Below, one piece after another: positions 48,555 to 58,986 of a DNA stretch of 64,000 bases. Origin of the DNA: Porodaedalea pini (lineage: Eukaryota; Basidiomycota; Agaricomycetes; Hymenochaetales; Hymenochaetaceae); assembly GCA_002794775.1 (NCBI GenBank), contig NBAY01000045.1:310001-374000 (forward strand), given 5' to 3'. Within the stretch, counting starts at the first letter, position 1, and each line of letters opens with the position of its first letter. Made by a program: the position numbers and the translations under genes. The notes under the pieces were generated by a model. That model saw only the letters and a list, made by a program, of their open reading frames with translations, did no database searches and was not told the origin of the DNA.

Positions 48555-49325
48555 CTACTTCCCATAGCATGGCTTCTTGCCGTTCCTCTTACTCGTTTCC
48601 TTGTCCATGGACATTGTACGAGGCCGTTTTTGAGTGAGTGGACTAGACAAGTGTCCGTTGTCCTCATCTGACAAGCTGATCTCGATAACACACAGGTCCT
48701 TCGATGGACCCGCTTCATTTGAAGTCGATCCAGAGGCCTTCGGCTGCAGCGCGGTCTTCAATGAAGCCTTGACCTCACGCATAAAGGTTTGCGGGCTCGG
48801 TGGAGAAGAACTCCCAGTCACCAAAGGTGATGAAAAGAAGGGTCGTGTATTTCCCTTCACAGCCATGGCCGCCCTTTTCAGTGTCTTCAGTGTCTTTGGT
48901 GTCGTGCCATCAAGCAGCTTCTTAAGTACCTCGCCTGTGGCCGGCAGACTTGTCACTGGCGCCGTAGACGGTGCAATTGGAGTGATCGAGGACCTGGTGG
49001 GTGTTTTGCGAATTGGAGAAGACTTCGAGATGTGGTCGGACGAGAACGTGGACTTGCACGTCTTGCCAGCCAGAGAAGACTTCGACAGTCCGCCAGCCTG
49101 GGCGGGACTCTTGTCAAAGTCAGAGTCAGAGTCGGAGTCGGACTTGCCGTCAAAGCTACGGGATGCTAGCTCAGCCAGTTTCTGAGCGGTCTTCTTTTGA
49201 TAGCCGTACGAGACAAGCTCTTTCAAGAGCTTCCTGTTCGCGCTCTGAGCTGCTTTCCCAATGATCGCAGGATGTTCCAATTCTAAGATGTTGTGAATGC
49301 AGACGGCCTTTGTTGCATCATTCAT
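48555..49325 (-). CDS. Uncharacterised KDZ-associated accessory gene B1 (3' exon)
   Basis: An uninterrupted frame of 256 codons: MNDATKAVCIHNILELEHPA, a helical ANRKLLKELVSYGYQKKTAQ segment, an Asp/Ser repeat (SDSDSDSDFD), then Ser/Thr/Pro/Lys-rich sequence with KTPTRSS and CVIEISLSDEDNG, which resembles a SUMO-interaction-type hydrophobic core followed by acids (inference). Ends PCYGK. The ATG may be internal to a longer spliced gene reaching to about 49830. Confidence 0.55.
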   Translation of the reverse strand: MNDATKAVCIHNILELEHPAIIGKAAQSANRKLLKELVSYGYQKKTAQKLAELASRSFDGKSDSDSDSDFDKSPAQAGGLSKSSLAGKTCKSTFSSDHISKSSPIRKTPTRSSITPIAPSTAPVTSLPATGEVLKKLLDGTTPKTLKTLKRAAMAVKGNTRPFFSSPLVTGSSSPPSPQTFMREVKASLKTALQPKASGSTSNEAGPSKDLCVIEISLSDEDNGHLSSPLTQKRPRTMSMDKETSKRNGKKPCYGK

Positions 49326-49834
49326 TTGTACACCTTTGAGTGGTTCTGATGAAAATACCTATTTGCCTTGCACTGTATACTTGGGTGAGCAAATGAAGTA
49401 GGATAGCAATGAAAACAGATGCACTTGCAGAAACAAAAGACCCAGATTTTGTCTTTCCACTTCTCTGAGACAGAGACAAGTCTTGTGGTGTCAATCGCAA
49501 CTGAGTTTACGGCACTCGGAGACCATCATAGCAAATGCATGGCTGATATCTGTTCAAGGAGGAAGATGAGATTGCAGAATTTGAGCGACTTGAGCATCTG
49601 AATTGCAAGGCACGAGTTCTGCAGTAGGATAGATATGCATAGCTTGGATTGAGAATACTAAGGAAGAATCTTGAGCAACACAGACTTTATAACTATGCAG
49701 ACCACATACCTCACGAGACAGCAATTGTTCAACAAGCAAACGCAAGGCCTTGCTAGCCTCATCACTTTTGTTCTCAGCTCATCATTTCTGGCCATGCGCT
49801 GCAATTCAATGATTAATAACTATACATTCATTGC
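49326..49834. other. Unresolved exon/intron region, right copy
   Basis: Mirror of 5339-5850, with protein-like frames on both strands (KEEDEIAEFERLEHLNCK forward; ASKALRLLVEQLLSRE reverse). The coding strand is undecided. Confidence 0.3.
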
Positions 49835-50930
49835 TTAGTCCCAGCTCATGCGAACGAAGTATTCAGGTTCTATCTCAAAAAAGTTAAGCAATCCCTCCAC
49901 TGGGTCGTCCTCATAATCCGTCTCGCTCTCCATTAGTATGCCTTCCACACACAACTCCCTAAGCCCAAAGTCCATCAAAGCAACAACCATGTTATGAAGA
50001 TGGCATGGCCTCGTATGTCTGATCCAGTCACGTGTATCTCTTGGTATGAAGCACTATAGCATTCTCATAAGATTACAATCAAATTGATCTTTATGAAGTA
50101 TGAACTCACGTATAATTTTGCTTGACCAACCTCATAAGGGTGTTTCCGACCATAGTTCTTTCTGACGATATGGGTTCGTCCGTGTATGCAGCTAAAACCG
50201 TCTGCAATCTCGAACATCAAGTGCGTAGGGAGCTGACATTGCACGATGCGCTCAACGAACCATGGTATTTCATACGTCGGCATGTATGCCTCGTGCAGTT
50301 GGAATCGTAGAGTTTGGAGCACATAAGAATGTGTTAAACAGGCATATAAATAAGAAAACAGAAGGGATGTACTGACTTTCCACTCAGATTTCATGAACCG
50401 GCCCATATGCCCACATGTTTGGTCGTTTGCCAGGACAAGAGCAACAAAACATTACTATGATATTCATATCATTATCCTCATGTCGATTCACGCAAAATGG
50501 AGAGCCTTTCTATTCAGAAATTTGAAGCGGCTCTCCAGGATAAACTAATTTTTACACAAGAGCTACACGTGCTGATGGCAAAACACAAGAATAACAAGAA
50601 CAAAAAGACCTAGCTAACAGAATGGGAATTATTGGCTAGCTCATAATTCCATTAGCATGCAGTAGGCAATTTTGATGTGCAGTATTGAGTTCACATCCTG
50701 ATCGAGCCCAAACCATTGAGCAAAGAACTGAGATCTAGGGCAAGCTGTATGACTTACTGGACAACCCACACTTCTATGCCATTTTGAGCAGTAAAGCACT
50801 TGATGGCCTTGTCTTATGAGGCCATTCCTGTATCTACATTCTCGCAGCACGCTTTGCTGCTTTGACGCACATTTGGGGTGGTGGTGACGACAATGACGGC
50901 CTAAGTGTTGTGCGGCCACTGTAAAGATGG
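49835..50930 (-). CDS. Uncharacterised KDZ-associated accessory gene B2
   Basis: Inferred exons on the reverse strand: a His/Cys-rich exon starting after TTTACAG near 50920 (AAQHLGRHCRHHHPKCAS, YCSKWHRSVGC), a short one (FFAQWFGLDQDVNSILHIKI), a 70-codon exon (YEIPWFVERIVQCQLPTHLM; ending GTGAGT at about 50108), and a terminal exon (DTRDWIRHTRPCHLHNMVV ... EYFVRMSWD) ending at TAA 49837-49835. The 70-codon exon is identical at protein level to the left copy. No family recognised; the true start lies upstream. Confidence 0.5.
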
Positions 50931-50964
50931 TGGAGGCAGAGCTGAAAGGGGTTACTGGTGATCT

Positions 50965-51098
50965 CTGAGTGCTTTTGTTCGCGCTGATTGTGAGAACATC
51001 CTACCTTGTCAGTCTAGCTTACAAATTTAAAATGTGTAACAGTAGTCTAATTTGAAAGGAAAACTGTTCCCACAATCAGTGTGAACAAAAGCGCTCAG
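50965..51098. promoter_or_regulatory. Palindromic intergenic element between divergent gene sets
   Basis: Arms 50965-51000 and 51063-51098 share GCTTTTGTTC...CTGATTGTG in inverted orientation around an AT-rich spacer. The site separates the reverse-strand accessory genes from the forward-strand SPT5-like gene. It could be a bidirectional control element, a recombination site or a small embedded MITE. Confidence 0.5.
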
Positions 51099-51255
51099 CG
51101 AACACCGAGGCAAGCCTTTCACCTCAGCCCCCATCACTTTCACTGTGCCCACTCACTGTGCACATTATTTTCCCTCATTCTGCTCAAACCGTGGCCCGCT
51201 ATTGTCTTTGTTGACCTGCATTTTAGGACAAGAGCCTGCACTGCCATCAGAATAG

Positions 51256-51570
51256 GTGAGTCTGCACCTATTAGCTCTGTGCCCTGCATCCACTGACTTC
51301 ACCCTGTTCTCCACCTCACCGTACTATGTGCCATGGGCTCAGCAAGTGGTAAGCAGCTTTCACATACTAAAGATCTTGTCTTTTCTGTTGGCTCGTTTGC
51401 TTCACACAGGCGACTCCTTTGAGCTCAGGATCTACAAGAACTTGACTCGCACGCGGTGTAGCATTCTCAAGCGACATTGTCAAGCAGATCATGTGTCCTT
51501 ATTTTCTTCTCATAATCATTTCCCTTGTTTGTGCTTTGTGCATCTCACCAGTTTGACAGACTAGTAGCTA
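51256..51570 (+). other. Possible small exons upstream of the SPT5-like gene
   Basis: LCPASTDFTLFSTSPYYVPWAQQ ends at GTAAGC (about 51350), followed by a 61-nt intron-like stretch to CACACAG and GDSFELRIYKNLTRTRCSIL. The splice signals are good but no start or family is evident. It may be a short gene or a 5' exon set of the SPT5-like gene. Confidence 0.3.
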
Positions 51571-51710
51571 GTAGTTAAAAGCTGTGTAGATCGAACTCGT
51601 AGTTTAGACAAACAAATTTGCACATAAGACACAAAAAAAAAAGACAAGGAGAAGGTAAATTTGCACAGAATGCACAAAGTAAAAGCAGTACATTAAAAAA
51701 ATTATGTCAG

Positions 51711-54501
51711 ATGATGGAAGATACCCTTCGCACACAAGTTATGTCCTTTCTCAACGTTGAGGCTCAAGTGTTCGATGATGACAAAGATAGCTTGTTTGAC
51801 GATGACGATGAAGGTACGCGACTCAGTCGTTTGTATGTTTCGATACCTGAATGTACGTTCAATCAAATTTAGATTTCATTGACGATAATGTTCGTTCGAC
51901 TGCAAGTCAAGCCTCCTCGTCTCGCGTTCTGCAGGATTCGGGTGCTAGGGAAGATCTCGAGGATATTGCGGAGAGGTTTAGGAAGTGTGCACGCACTGGT
52001 CCTGCCCCGTATGATATCTCCGAGGAGACCCACCCAGCTCTTCGATCTATTCAAAAGACCTTCCGTCTCCCTCCCGATCTTGGAATTGATGACTCCAAGC
52101 ACAAATTAATGATGATATGCATTGCTGTGTGTACGGTTTTCTTTATTACCTCGTAACTCAACTCTTATCTCGTATAAAAGCCCGGGAAAGAAATAAAATC
52201 GGCTGCTTTTGCTCAGGTTTGGCTTCCACCCGATTGCTTGGCTTTCGCTGTGTTGGTTCTTCCTGGTCGAATTTACGTCTGGGCTCCAAATGCAAAAATA
52301 GTTCATGACTCATACGTCGCGCATGGTATCACGTTGCCTTCTCGCTGTCTTTCTTTTGTTCCATCCGCTGACATTAATTCAGTGTTTGATTGTTGGGATG
52401 GACTGCATTCTAGGAAATATGAAGTAGGGAACTGGGTCTTCATCCGTCGAGGGACGTATCGTAATGACATCGCCATCGTACGAGAAGCGTTGGAGGGCGA
52501 CGCACTGAAGCTGGCTGTTGTGCCGTGCATACAGACAAAGAGCAGTGCTCAGTCGAAACGCCCGGAACGCGCTCTTGTAACACCTGAACAATTAGCTGCT
52601 GAATTTCTGAAGGAAAAAAAAAACATTTGCATTGTCTCGGACAATCACTTCAAATTTCATAAGGCGGACTATGTCGACAACTTGCAAATCATTACAGTAC
52701 CTGGTTTGCATTCCGTATGACGAGCTACTCCATCTTTGCATGATGTCTTTCTGTTTGCTCATACAGATCTTGGCAATCTGGAGAGTGTAGAATTCTACAT
52801 TTGACGTGGGGACACTGTAGTAATAGTTTCTGGACCATTTCAGTCAATGGCTGGCATGGTCACATCGCTTAATGAAGAGACAGTTGTACTCGGTCGTGTC
52901 TGTCGCATAGACAGTATTTTGGTTGGGATGTCGGACGAGGAGATTGAGAACGCTGGGCTTGAATTTCTGACTTCTTGTGGAAAAGTTCAGGATCTCCAGG
53001 ATTCAGAGCCTGTATTGCAGGACATCACCATATCTCGGAAAGCTATTCGTCAACTCGTCGATATTGGCAACAACGTCACTGTGAAAGCCGGTCCACATTC
53101 GGGGGTGTCAGGCTTCATTGTGGCGATCGAAAAAAATAAAATTTCGTTGTTTCTTAATGAACACAATGATATAGTACGCATTCTCTCTATGAGTTATGTT
53201 TTATTTACTGACAGAAAATGCCACTCAAACGCTAGCTGACGATTCGATTGAGTTGGGTCAAAACTATGGATGTGGCCAACAGTAGCATTTTGCGCAAAGC
53301 TGGGATTCGACCTTTGGCTTACGGCGCTAGCGTCATGATAAAGGATGGTCAGTTCAAGGGCCGTCGGGGGTTCGTCTTACAGGTCAAATCCAAAGTCGTG
53401 CGAGTCCACGTGTTCGAACACATAACGCGAACAGTATGTCTTGTAATTGTATCGCAATCGTGAAACTAACTACTCCTCTTCTAAGCTTGAACTTCCCTTG
53501 CACTCAGTTGAGGAATGCTCGCGTGATGACACAGTGAAGAACAAGATAAGGGACCTCTACATGTATGAACGAGAGGCGCACAATCTGTATGTCAGCAAGC
53601 TTGTGCTCATTCGAGGTCAGGAGGGCAAAGCGAAGTTCGCCAAGGGCTTCCGCGGATACGTTATGAGCGTCGACGGGACAAACAAGACAGCGCAGGTGTC
53701 ATACGGCATGCAAAACACTGTCGAGACATTTGCCCTTAGAAGCCTGGTCTCAATGTACGTACTTGCATGCTTATCAAGTCAACTTACCGCTAACTCTTTC
53801 GGCGCTGAATACAGCGATGAAATTCGCTGTTTAGACCGCCTATATCCCTTGACAGACGTAGAAAGGCACAAGTATGCAGAAAGGTTTAAGGACATGCGTA
53901 TGGACTCTGTTATGTCCCATCCCTCCACTCCACTGCATGCATCAACTTCCATCTCTGACGATGAATGGGCTCTAACGCCCGATGAATTATTGGAACCGGC
54001 TAAATTGGAGACTTTATCTGGTAAGTGTTATGTACTTATAATTGAGACTACGCTGATGAGCTCGTAGACTTCTCTGGACCTGGAATGTGGATTCTTTCAC
54101 CCGCTGTACGGGCTCTTTTTTCTAATTACAAGGTTCACGTAAAAGTGTCGTCAAAGGATAGATCTGGAGTCCTCATTATCGCTGACCCCTTCGACAACCA
54201 CACGAATTGCTCGACATCACACAATGGGTGTCGTGTCAATGTTAATGTCGACACGGGACACGGATTTTCATTGTCGCTTTTGTCGGTTTCGGACTTATGT
54301 TCGCGTATACCCACAAAAAAAGGAGAACTTGTCGCTCAGATCAGAGTCCTTGACGTACACATCGGCAGGATTCTGGAAGTAGCAGGCCTACCCCGACAGA
54401 GAGATGGAGGCCCGAAGAAGGTCACAGTCTGCATTCCGGGGAACAAGAGACACTGTTGGGAAGAGCTCGCCTCTGATGTGACAAAAGTCGAGCTAAAATA
54501 G
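51711..54501 (+). CDS. SPT5-like protein with NGN-like and multiple KOW domains
   Basis: SPT5 is the elongation factor of RNA polymerase II/DSIF; this is a transposon-borne relative. The ATG begins MMEDTLRTQVMSFL, then an acidic DDDEDSLFDDDDEG-type tract (canonical SPT5 also starts acidic). About eight exons follow: linker with EETHPALRSIQKT; NGN-like PGRIYVWAPNAKIV ... SCIF-type region; KOW1 KYEVGNWVFIRRGTYRND (about 52420); KOW2 RGDTVVIVSGPFQSMAGM (about 52805); KOW3 IGNNVTVKAGPHSGVSGF (about 53066); KOW4 LAYGASVMIKDGQFKGRRGF (about 53315); KOW5-like FAKGFRGYVMSVDGTNK (about 53640); and a C-terminal module ending VTKVELK. There is no visible CTD heptad-like repeat tail. A TGA at 52802-52804, shared with the left copy, interrupts the model unless spliced out. 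Confidence 0.75.
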
Positions 54502-54732
54502 TTTGTACGGTTCAGCGGATTATAGTGCATCATGTCAGTTATTCTACTCTTGCGGACTTCTCATACGTTCTCATGACCTAGGACGACTCCAGCATTCCTC
54601 CATTCTCCAAATAGCATATCATTTCACGAACTTTGTAGACGCATAACTTATTGTCTATGTATAAACTGTTTTGTGGCCCAGCCGCGTGGCCTGGTTGATA
54701 GAAAGGCATTGTCTGCTTAGATACACGAAAGG

Positions 54733-54740
54733 TATATATA
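54733..54740 (+). promoter_or_regulatory. TATA box of the KDZ transposase gene
   Basis: TATATATA 41 bp upstream of the ATG at 54781, whose context TTGACCATGG is a good initiation context. The SPT5-like stop is 230 bp upstream, so the transposase has its own promoter. Confidence 0.5.
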
Positions 54741-54780
54741 CTGACCACCCTTAGTTTTTGCTCGACAATTACTTTTGACC

Positions 54781-57700
54781 ATGGCTTGCAAGACTTCCAT
54801 CCTACTGAAAGCAAACGAATACTACGTGAGGAGCCACGACAGTGACAGCAGTGATACCACTGATAGTGATGAAGATGTCGGAGGGATCAAAGTTTCCAGA
54901 GATGAATCAAGCTCAGCAGGTATGGGAAGTGTCGTCGCATCAATGGAATGCAGGTGCTTACAGCAGGCAAGTTCCTTGTCTACTTTCTTGATAACACTGT
55001 CTCACTTGGTTTGAGACAGAATAGCTCGTGTGGGGGTGTGCATGTAACGCATGCGGCAATACAAGAGCAACTCGTGCCCGAAGCCACGAAGCTGGCCGGA
55101 AAACCTACTGAGACAATAGCGGTGAGTGGCCATGAAACGTCATACGTGATATTAACTCACATTCACATTACAAGCCATGCAGAAATTCCTGCTGGGAAGA
55201 AAGCGAGGCACAAGACAGTGAAAGCGAAGAAGGGTTCATGGTAAGCATTCAATGATATAGTGAAGGTCCTCTCACTGATATACAATCAGCGGCAATCCGC
55301 AGAACACCTGCTATCGGGTTTTTCTGAATATAAGACTAGAATTCAAGACCTCATTATGGATATCGAGTACGACTTGAATGTCGGTAGTCTATGCGAATGC
55401 TGTAGGGAAGGGAAATTACGTCTGTATCGTTGCTGTGACTGTGCGCGGGTTGATGTGGTCTGTGATGCATGTTTACTAGAGCGTCATGTCCGTTGCCCAT
55501 TCCATTGGGCAGAGAGATGGACTGGCAAATATTTTGAGCGCGTCGATCTTGTGTTCGTGGGTCTCAAGGTTCATCTGGGGCATGCAGGCCGCGAATGTCC
55601 ATCCGCTACGTCTGGGGGCTATGATTTTACTATAGGAGATGTAAATGGGATACACAAATGCCGGATTGTGTACTGTGCATGTGCGGGGAAGGATGACGTC
55701 GTGTTACAACTCATAAGATACGGTCTATTTCCCACCTCTGTTAAGTTACCCCAAGTAGCGTTTACATTTAATGCACTGAGGGATTTTCACACACATACAA
55801 CTGTCTCAAAGAAGTCTGCATATGACTATATGATTGGGCTTCGAAAAAAGACTAATAATTACATTCCTTCAAAAGTTAAGGTGTGTTTGATTAATGAACT
55901 TTAGTGTTCCTGAAAGTTAAATTAATTCCGACAAATTAGGTCCCATCCCAGCAGTTTATACGTATTGCGCATTACTGGCAGTTTCTACTCACTGAGCGGA
56001 GGAGTGGGCAGCTTCATAAGGTTGATGATTCATCACTCAGTCAGCTGCTTGGATCGTTCGCGGTTGTTTGTCTGGCATGTCCCCTTCCCGGTCTCAACGC
56101 TGAATGAGATCTCAGTTTGCAGTAAGTTTTATGAGCATCTACTGTGCTCTGTTTTTACTCATGATGTTGAAAGCTATAAGAATCAAAAGAATATATCTGT
56201 CGATGCGAACTTCCACCTCATTGGATTGATCAAAAAGAATAATCTTCGCGAAAAGGCATTGTGGGGCGGACGCGGATACGTTAGGAAACAAGAAGACCTG
56301 GACATGCATATAAATAAATATGGGGAACTCAAGGAGGAGGTACGTGAGCCACACAAATAATCATAAGCTATTTCTGACTGGGCTCTAAGAAATCTACATG
56401 TTCTAGATTTCAGGCGATTGATAATGCGAACATGTTGAAACATCGTGGCCAGAATGCCAGTGGCCTCGTTATGGTTTTGTGCAAGCACGGGCTTGGGGAG
56501 CCAGAGGGAGCTGTTAATCTACAGTATGGCGAAAGGTAAGTATATCTGATAGTCATGCTCACGATCGAACTCATGCTGTATTTGTAGGCACATTAACGTC
56601 GACTATGCCCTAGCGGGTGCCCTGAAAGGCAAGGAAATGATCAAGCAACTCATTCTTTCTTACGACATAGGCTGCCAGTACTCTGTTAAACTCGTAGAGA
56701 GGTTTGAGACGTGCTTTCCTGAATCTGTTGATATGATTCGTGACATGAAAGTTCTCGTCGGCAAGTTGCATCTTTTCGGTCATATCGAGTCATGTCAATA
56801 TGGGTTTTCATTTAATTATACGGATGGTGTCGGTTGTACTGACGGAGAGGAAGTTGAGCGCTGGTGGTCAGAAGCGAATCTAGTTGCTGGAAGTACTAAG
56901 CAGATGGGGCCAGGGCACCGATGCGATACCCTTGATGATATCATTGGAGCATGGAACTGGTCCAAGATTGAATCGATGGGTATGTGCTATATAAATTCTG
57001 ACTATTAAGGTACAATATACTAATTTACAGTGCAGTACGAACTCTTGCTAGACGCTATAAAACTGCGCAGGAAACCTTTGATAGAGTGAAGATCAGTTTT
57101 GAATCTTCAGATTTGAGCATGCGGCGTATATACGGCGAGAAAGTTATTAAGCAATGGGAGGGAACGGATACAAGCCCGTACAAGGATTCAAAAGGCGAAT
57201 GGGTTAGTGTCTATCGACCTAATCTCACTTGTAAGTTCCGTTAACTTTTGCGGCTGTTGGACCCTGCGCTAGTGCTTCGCGAATTCATTTTGCTGAAGCT
57301 TTGCCATTTTCTAGATCCTTCCCGAGCAAAGGTACTTGAGAGCAAGGTACTGAAACCCGGGGATGGACTCCATCTGAAAGCAAAGGGAAAACTTGCTATT
57401 TTCATAAGTACCGGTATCTCGATTCAGTTCCGCCAGTCAGAATGTCTCACATCTGGTTTTCAATCATATAACTAATTCTTATGTACAGGCGAGAATTGAA
57501 GTCCAAGAACGGACACCAGTCCTTAAAAGCCGCTCGCATGGCACTAGAACGTGAGGTAAAGAAATGGCACTCCCAGCAAGCGTTATTCATGCCCAGTGTA
57601 CGGGAGATTGTTGACGAGCACAAGGGCGACATTGAAGACGAGACTCTGTGGCTCCCATCTTCCTTTATCAAGGACGAGCGTGCATTTCATCATCTTCAAG

Positions 57701-58555
57701 AACTTGCTGATATTGAATACAAACTGCGGGAAGGTGAAGCATATGATGATCTCCAAGGTCTAAAGGCTGCTCTTCAGGAATGTAGCTACCTAGAAAGCCA
57801 GCAAAACAAATACGGCTTTGGAAAGCAAGAAAAGACGAGGACTGCAAGAGCACAAAAGCAAGCGGACAATAAGAAGTGGAAATGGGCCAATGAATATCGA
57901 ACAACGCGTGCTGCACTCGTTGCTCTCAGTATGGATGATGCGGACACTACACTTCATCCATTGAAAGAGGAGGATATGTATTGGCCTTCAATCACTGAAC
58001 CTCACAAACTCGGGTCAGGGAGAAAGACTGATGGTTGGGTGTGGAAAATGGGTCGCAAAGAAAAGGACTCTCAGGAGTGGGTGAAAGAAGGTACATTTAT
58101 TCTTCTCATAAAACACACAGGCTGATGCTCTTGTAGAGGATTGTGTGCTATGGTTCCGCTCACATGCTTCCCGAGATCGCTGGCAAGAAGAAATTGTCAT
58201 TGTCGAGGAAGAGTTCAAAAGGTTGATTTGTGGCTTTGAGGTGCTGTCAAGGACATGGGCTATGGCGGCTTCCAGTATGCAAAGATCTGGTTCACCTGGG
58301 CCATCTGCATATGCATCTCGTAAAAAGGCCATCTTCTATGCTATGGCTAACAATGCTCTGGATCTCTTTACTGACTGCAGCTTACTTTTTGAAGAAAAAT
58401 CTTCACCTTCTAATGCAGTACTCCATAACACTGTAGTAAACACTGACCGGCCGCTGAAGCGCAAGTCTTCTCCTAAGGAACCTAGTAAACGTGGTAAGTT
58501 CTCACATTACTTTTATATAGGTTGTCTAACTCGTCTGTTTATAGTGTGCATGTAG
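54781..58555 (+). CDS. KDZ transposase with CxC2 cysteine cluster
   Basis: Multi-exon gene with short introns. The N-terminus MACKTSILLKANEYYVRSHD is acidic and Ser-rich. A CxC2-type cysteine cluster follows near 55393-55535 (CECCREGKLRLYRCCDC, CDACLLERHVRCPFHW, WTGKYFERVDL). The RNase H-fold core has CLACPLPGLN, VDANFHL, HINVDYALAGAL, SYDIGCQY (about 56658), GKLHLFGHIESCQ, and GVGCTDGEEVERWWSEAN with DTLDDIIGAWNW. The acidic residues of DANF, YDIGC and ERWWSE match the catalytic positions of the KDZ superfamily. The C-terminal helical region has ETLWLPSSF and IEYKLREGEAYDDLQGL; it ends RVCM. A TGA after PGLNAE (56113-56115) replaces an expected Trp/Arg codon, so the copy may be inactive. Confidence 0.9.
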
Positions 58556-58565
58556 TTGTGATATT

Positions 58566-58853
58566 AAAGAACCGTTCTAACATGTTCCATGCGTCTGGTA
58601 TCTTCGCTCTCCTTGAACTGTTCAATTTTATCAGACTAGCTTTCTTTTACTCCCCTTGATCTGTTCTATTATGTTTTTCTCTGTGTTTCGAACCGTTCTT
58701 TCATCACTCTTTTTTTACGAAGCTCTACTTTACATTTGTAGTAATGTTGTAGTATTACTCTACTCTCTCAATATACTGTTAGATCGGTTCAGAGCTCTGA
58801 ACCGATCTAACCATTTATCAGTCCTTCGTTGATCCAACTTGCTGTGGTGCCTG
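58566..58853. repeat. Right TIR and subterminal repeats of the KDZ element
   Basis: GAACCGTTC, GAACTGTTC and GATCTGTTC motifs at about 58568, 58616, 58658 and 58689, then a perfect 34-bp palindrome at 58778-58811 (GTTAGATCGGTTCAGAG and its complement), then TIR sequence to CTG at 58853. Confidence 0.8.
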
Positions 58854-58861
58854 AGTGGGAG

Positions 58862-58986
58862 GGTAATCATAGAGTACTATGGAGCTTTACACAACTATGG
58901 TCACTATATAGCAGTGTATAGCAGTGTAAAGAGCTGTAAAAATCTGTAAAGATACTTCCACTTTCCTGATGTTTGTTCTCCTAGCT
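58862..58986. repeat. AT-rich repeat, continuation of 45454-45747
   Basis: GAGTACTATGGAGCTTTACAC- and TATAGCAGTGTATAGCAGTG-like short repeats as on the other side of the KDZ element. It ends where NOT1-like sequence begins. Confidence 0.5.

Larger units (their letters stand above)
45756..58853 (+). mobile_element. Complete KDZ-family DNA transposon (13.1 kb)
   Basis: The termini share an imperfect inverted repeat of about 75-80 bp (CAAGTT...GACTGA...TGGTTAGATC) that includes a 34-bp palindrome at each end. Candidate target duplication AGTGGGGG (45748-45755) and AGTGGGAG (58854-58861) matches at 7 of 8. It encodes the KDZ transposase and a multi-KOW SPT5-like protein on the forward strand and accessory genes A, B1 and B2 on the reverse strand. 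Exact termini are inferred from the flanking duplication and could be off by a few bases. Confidence 0.85.
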
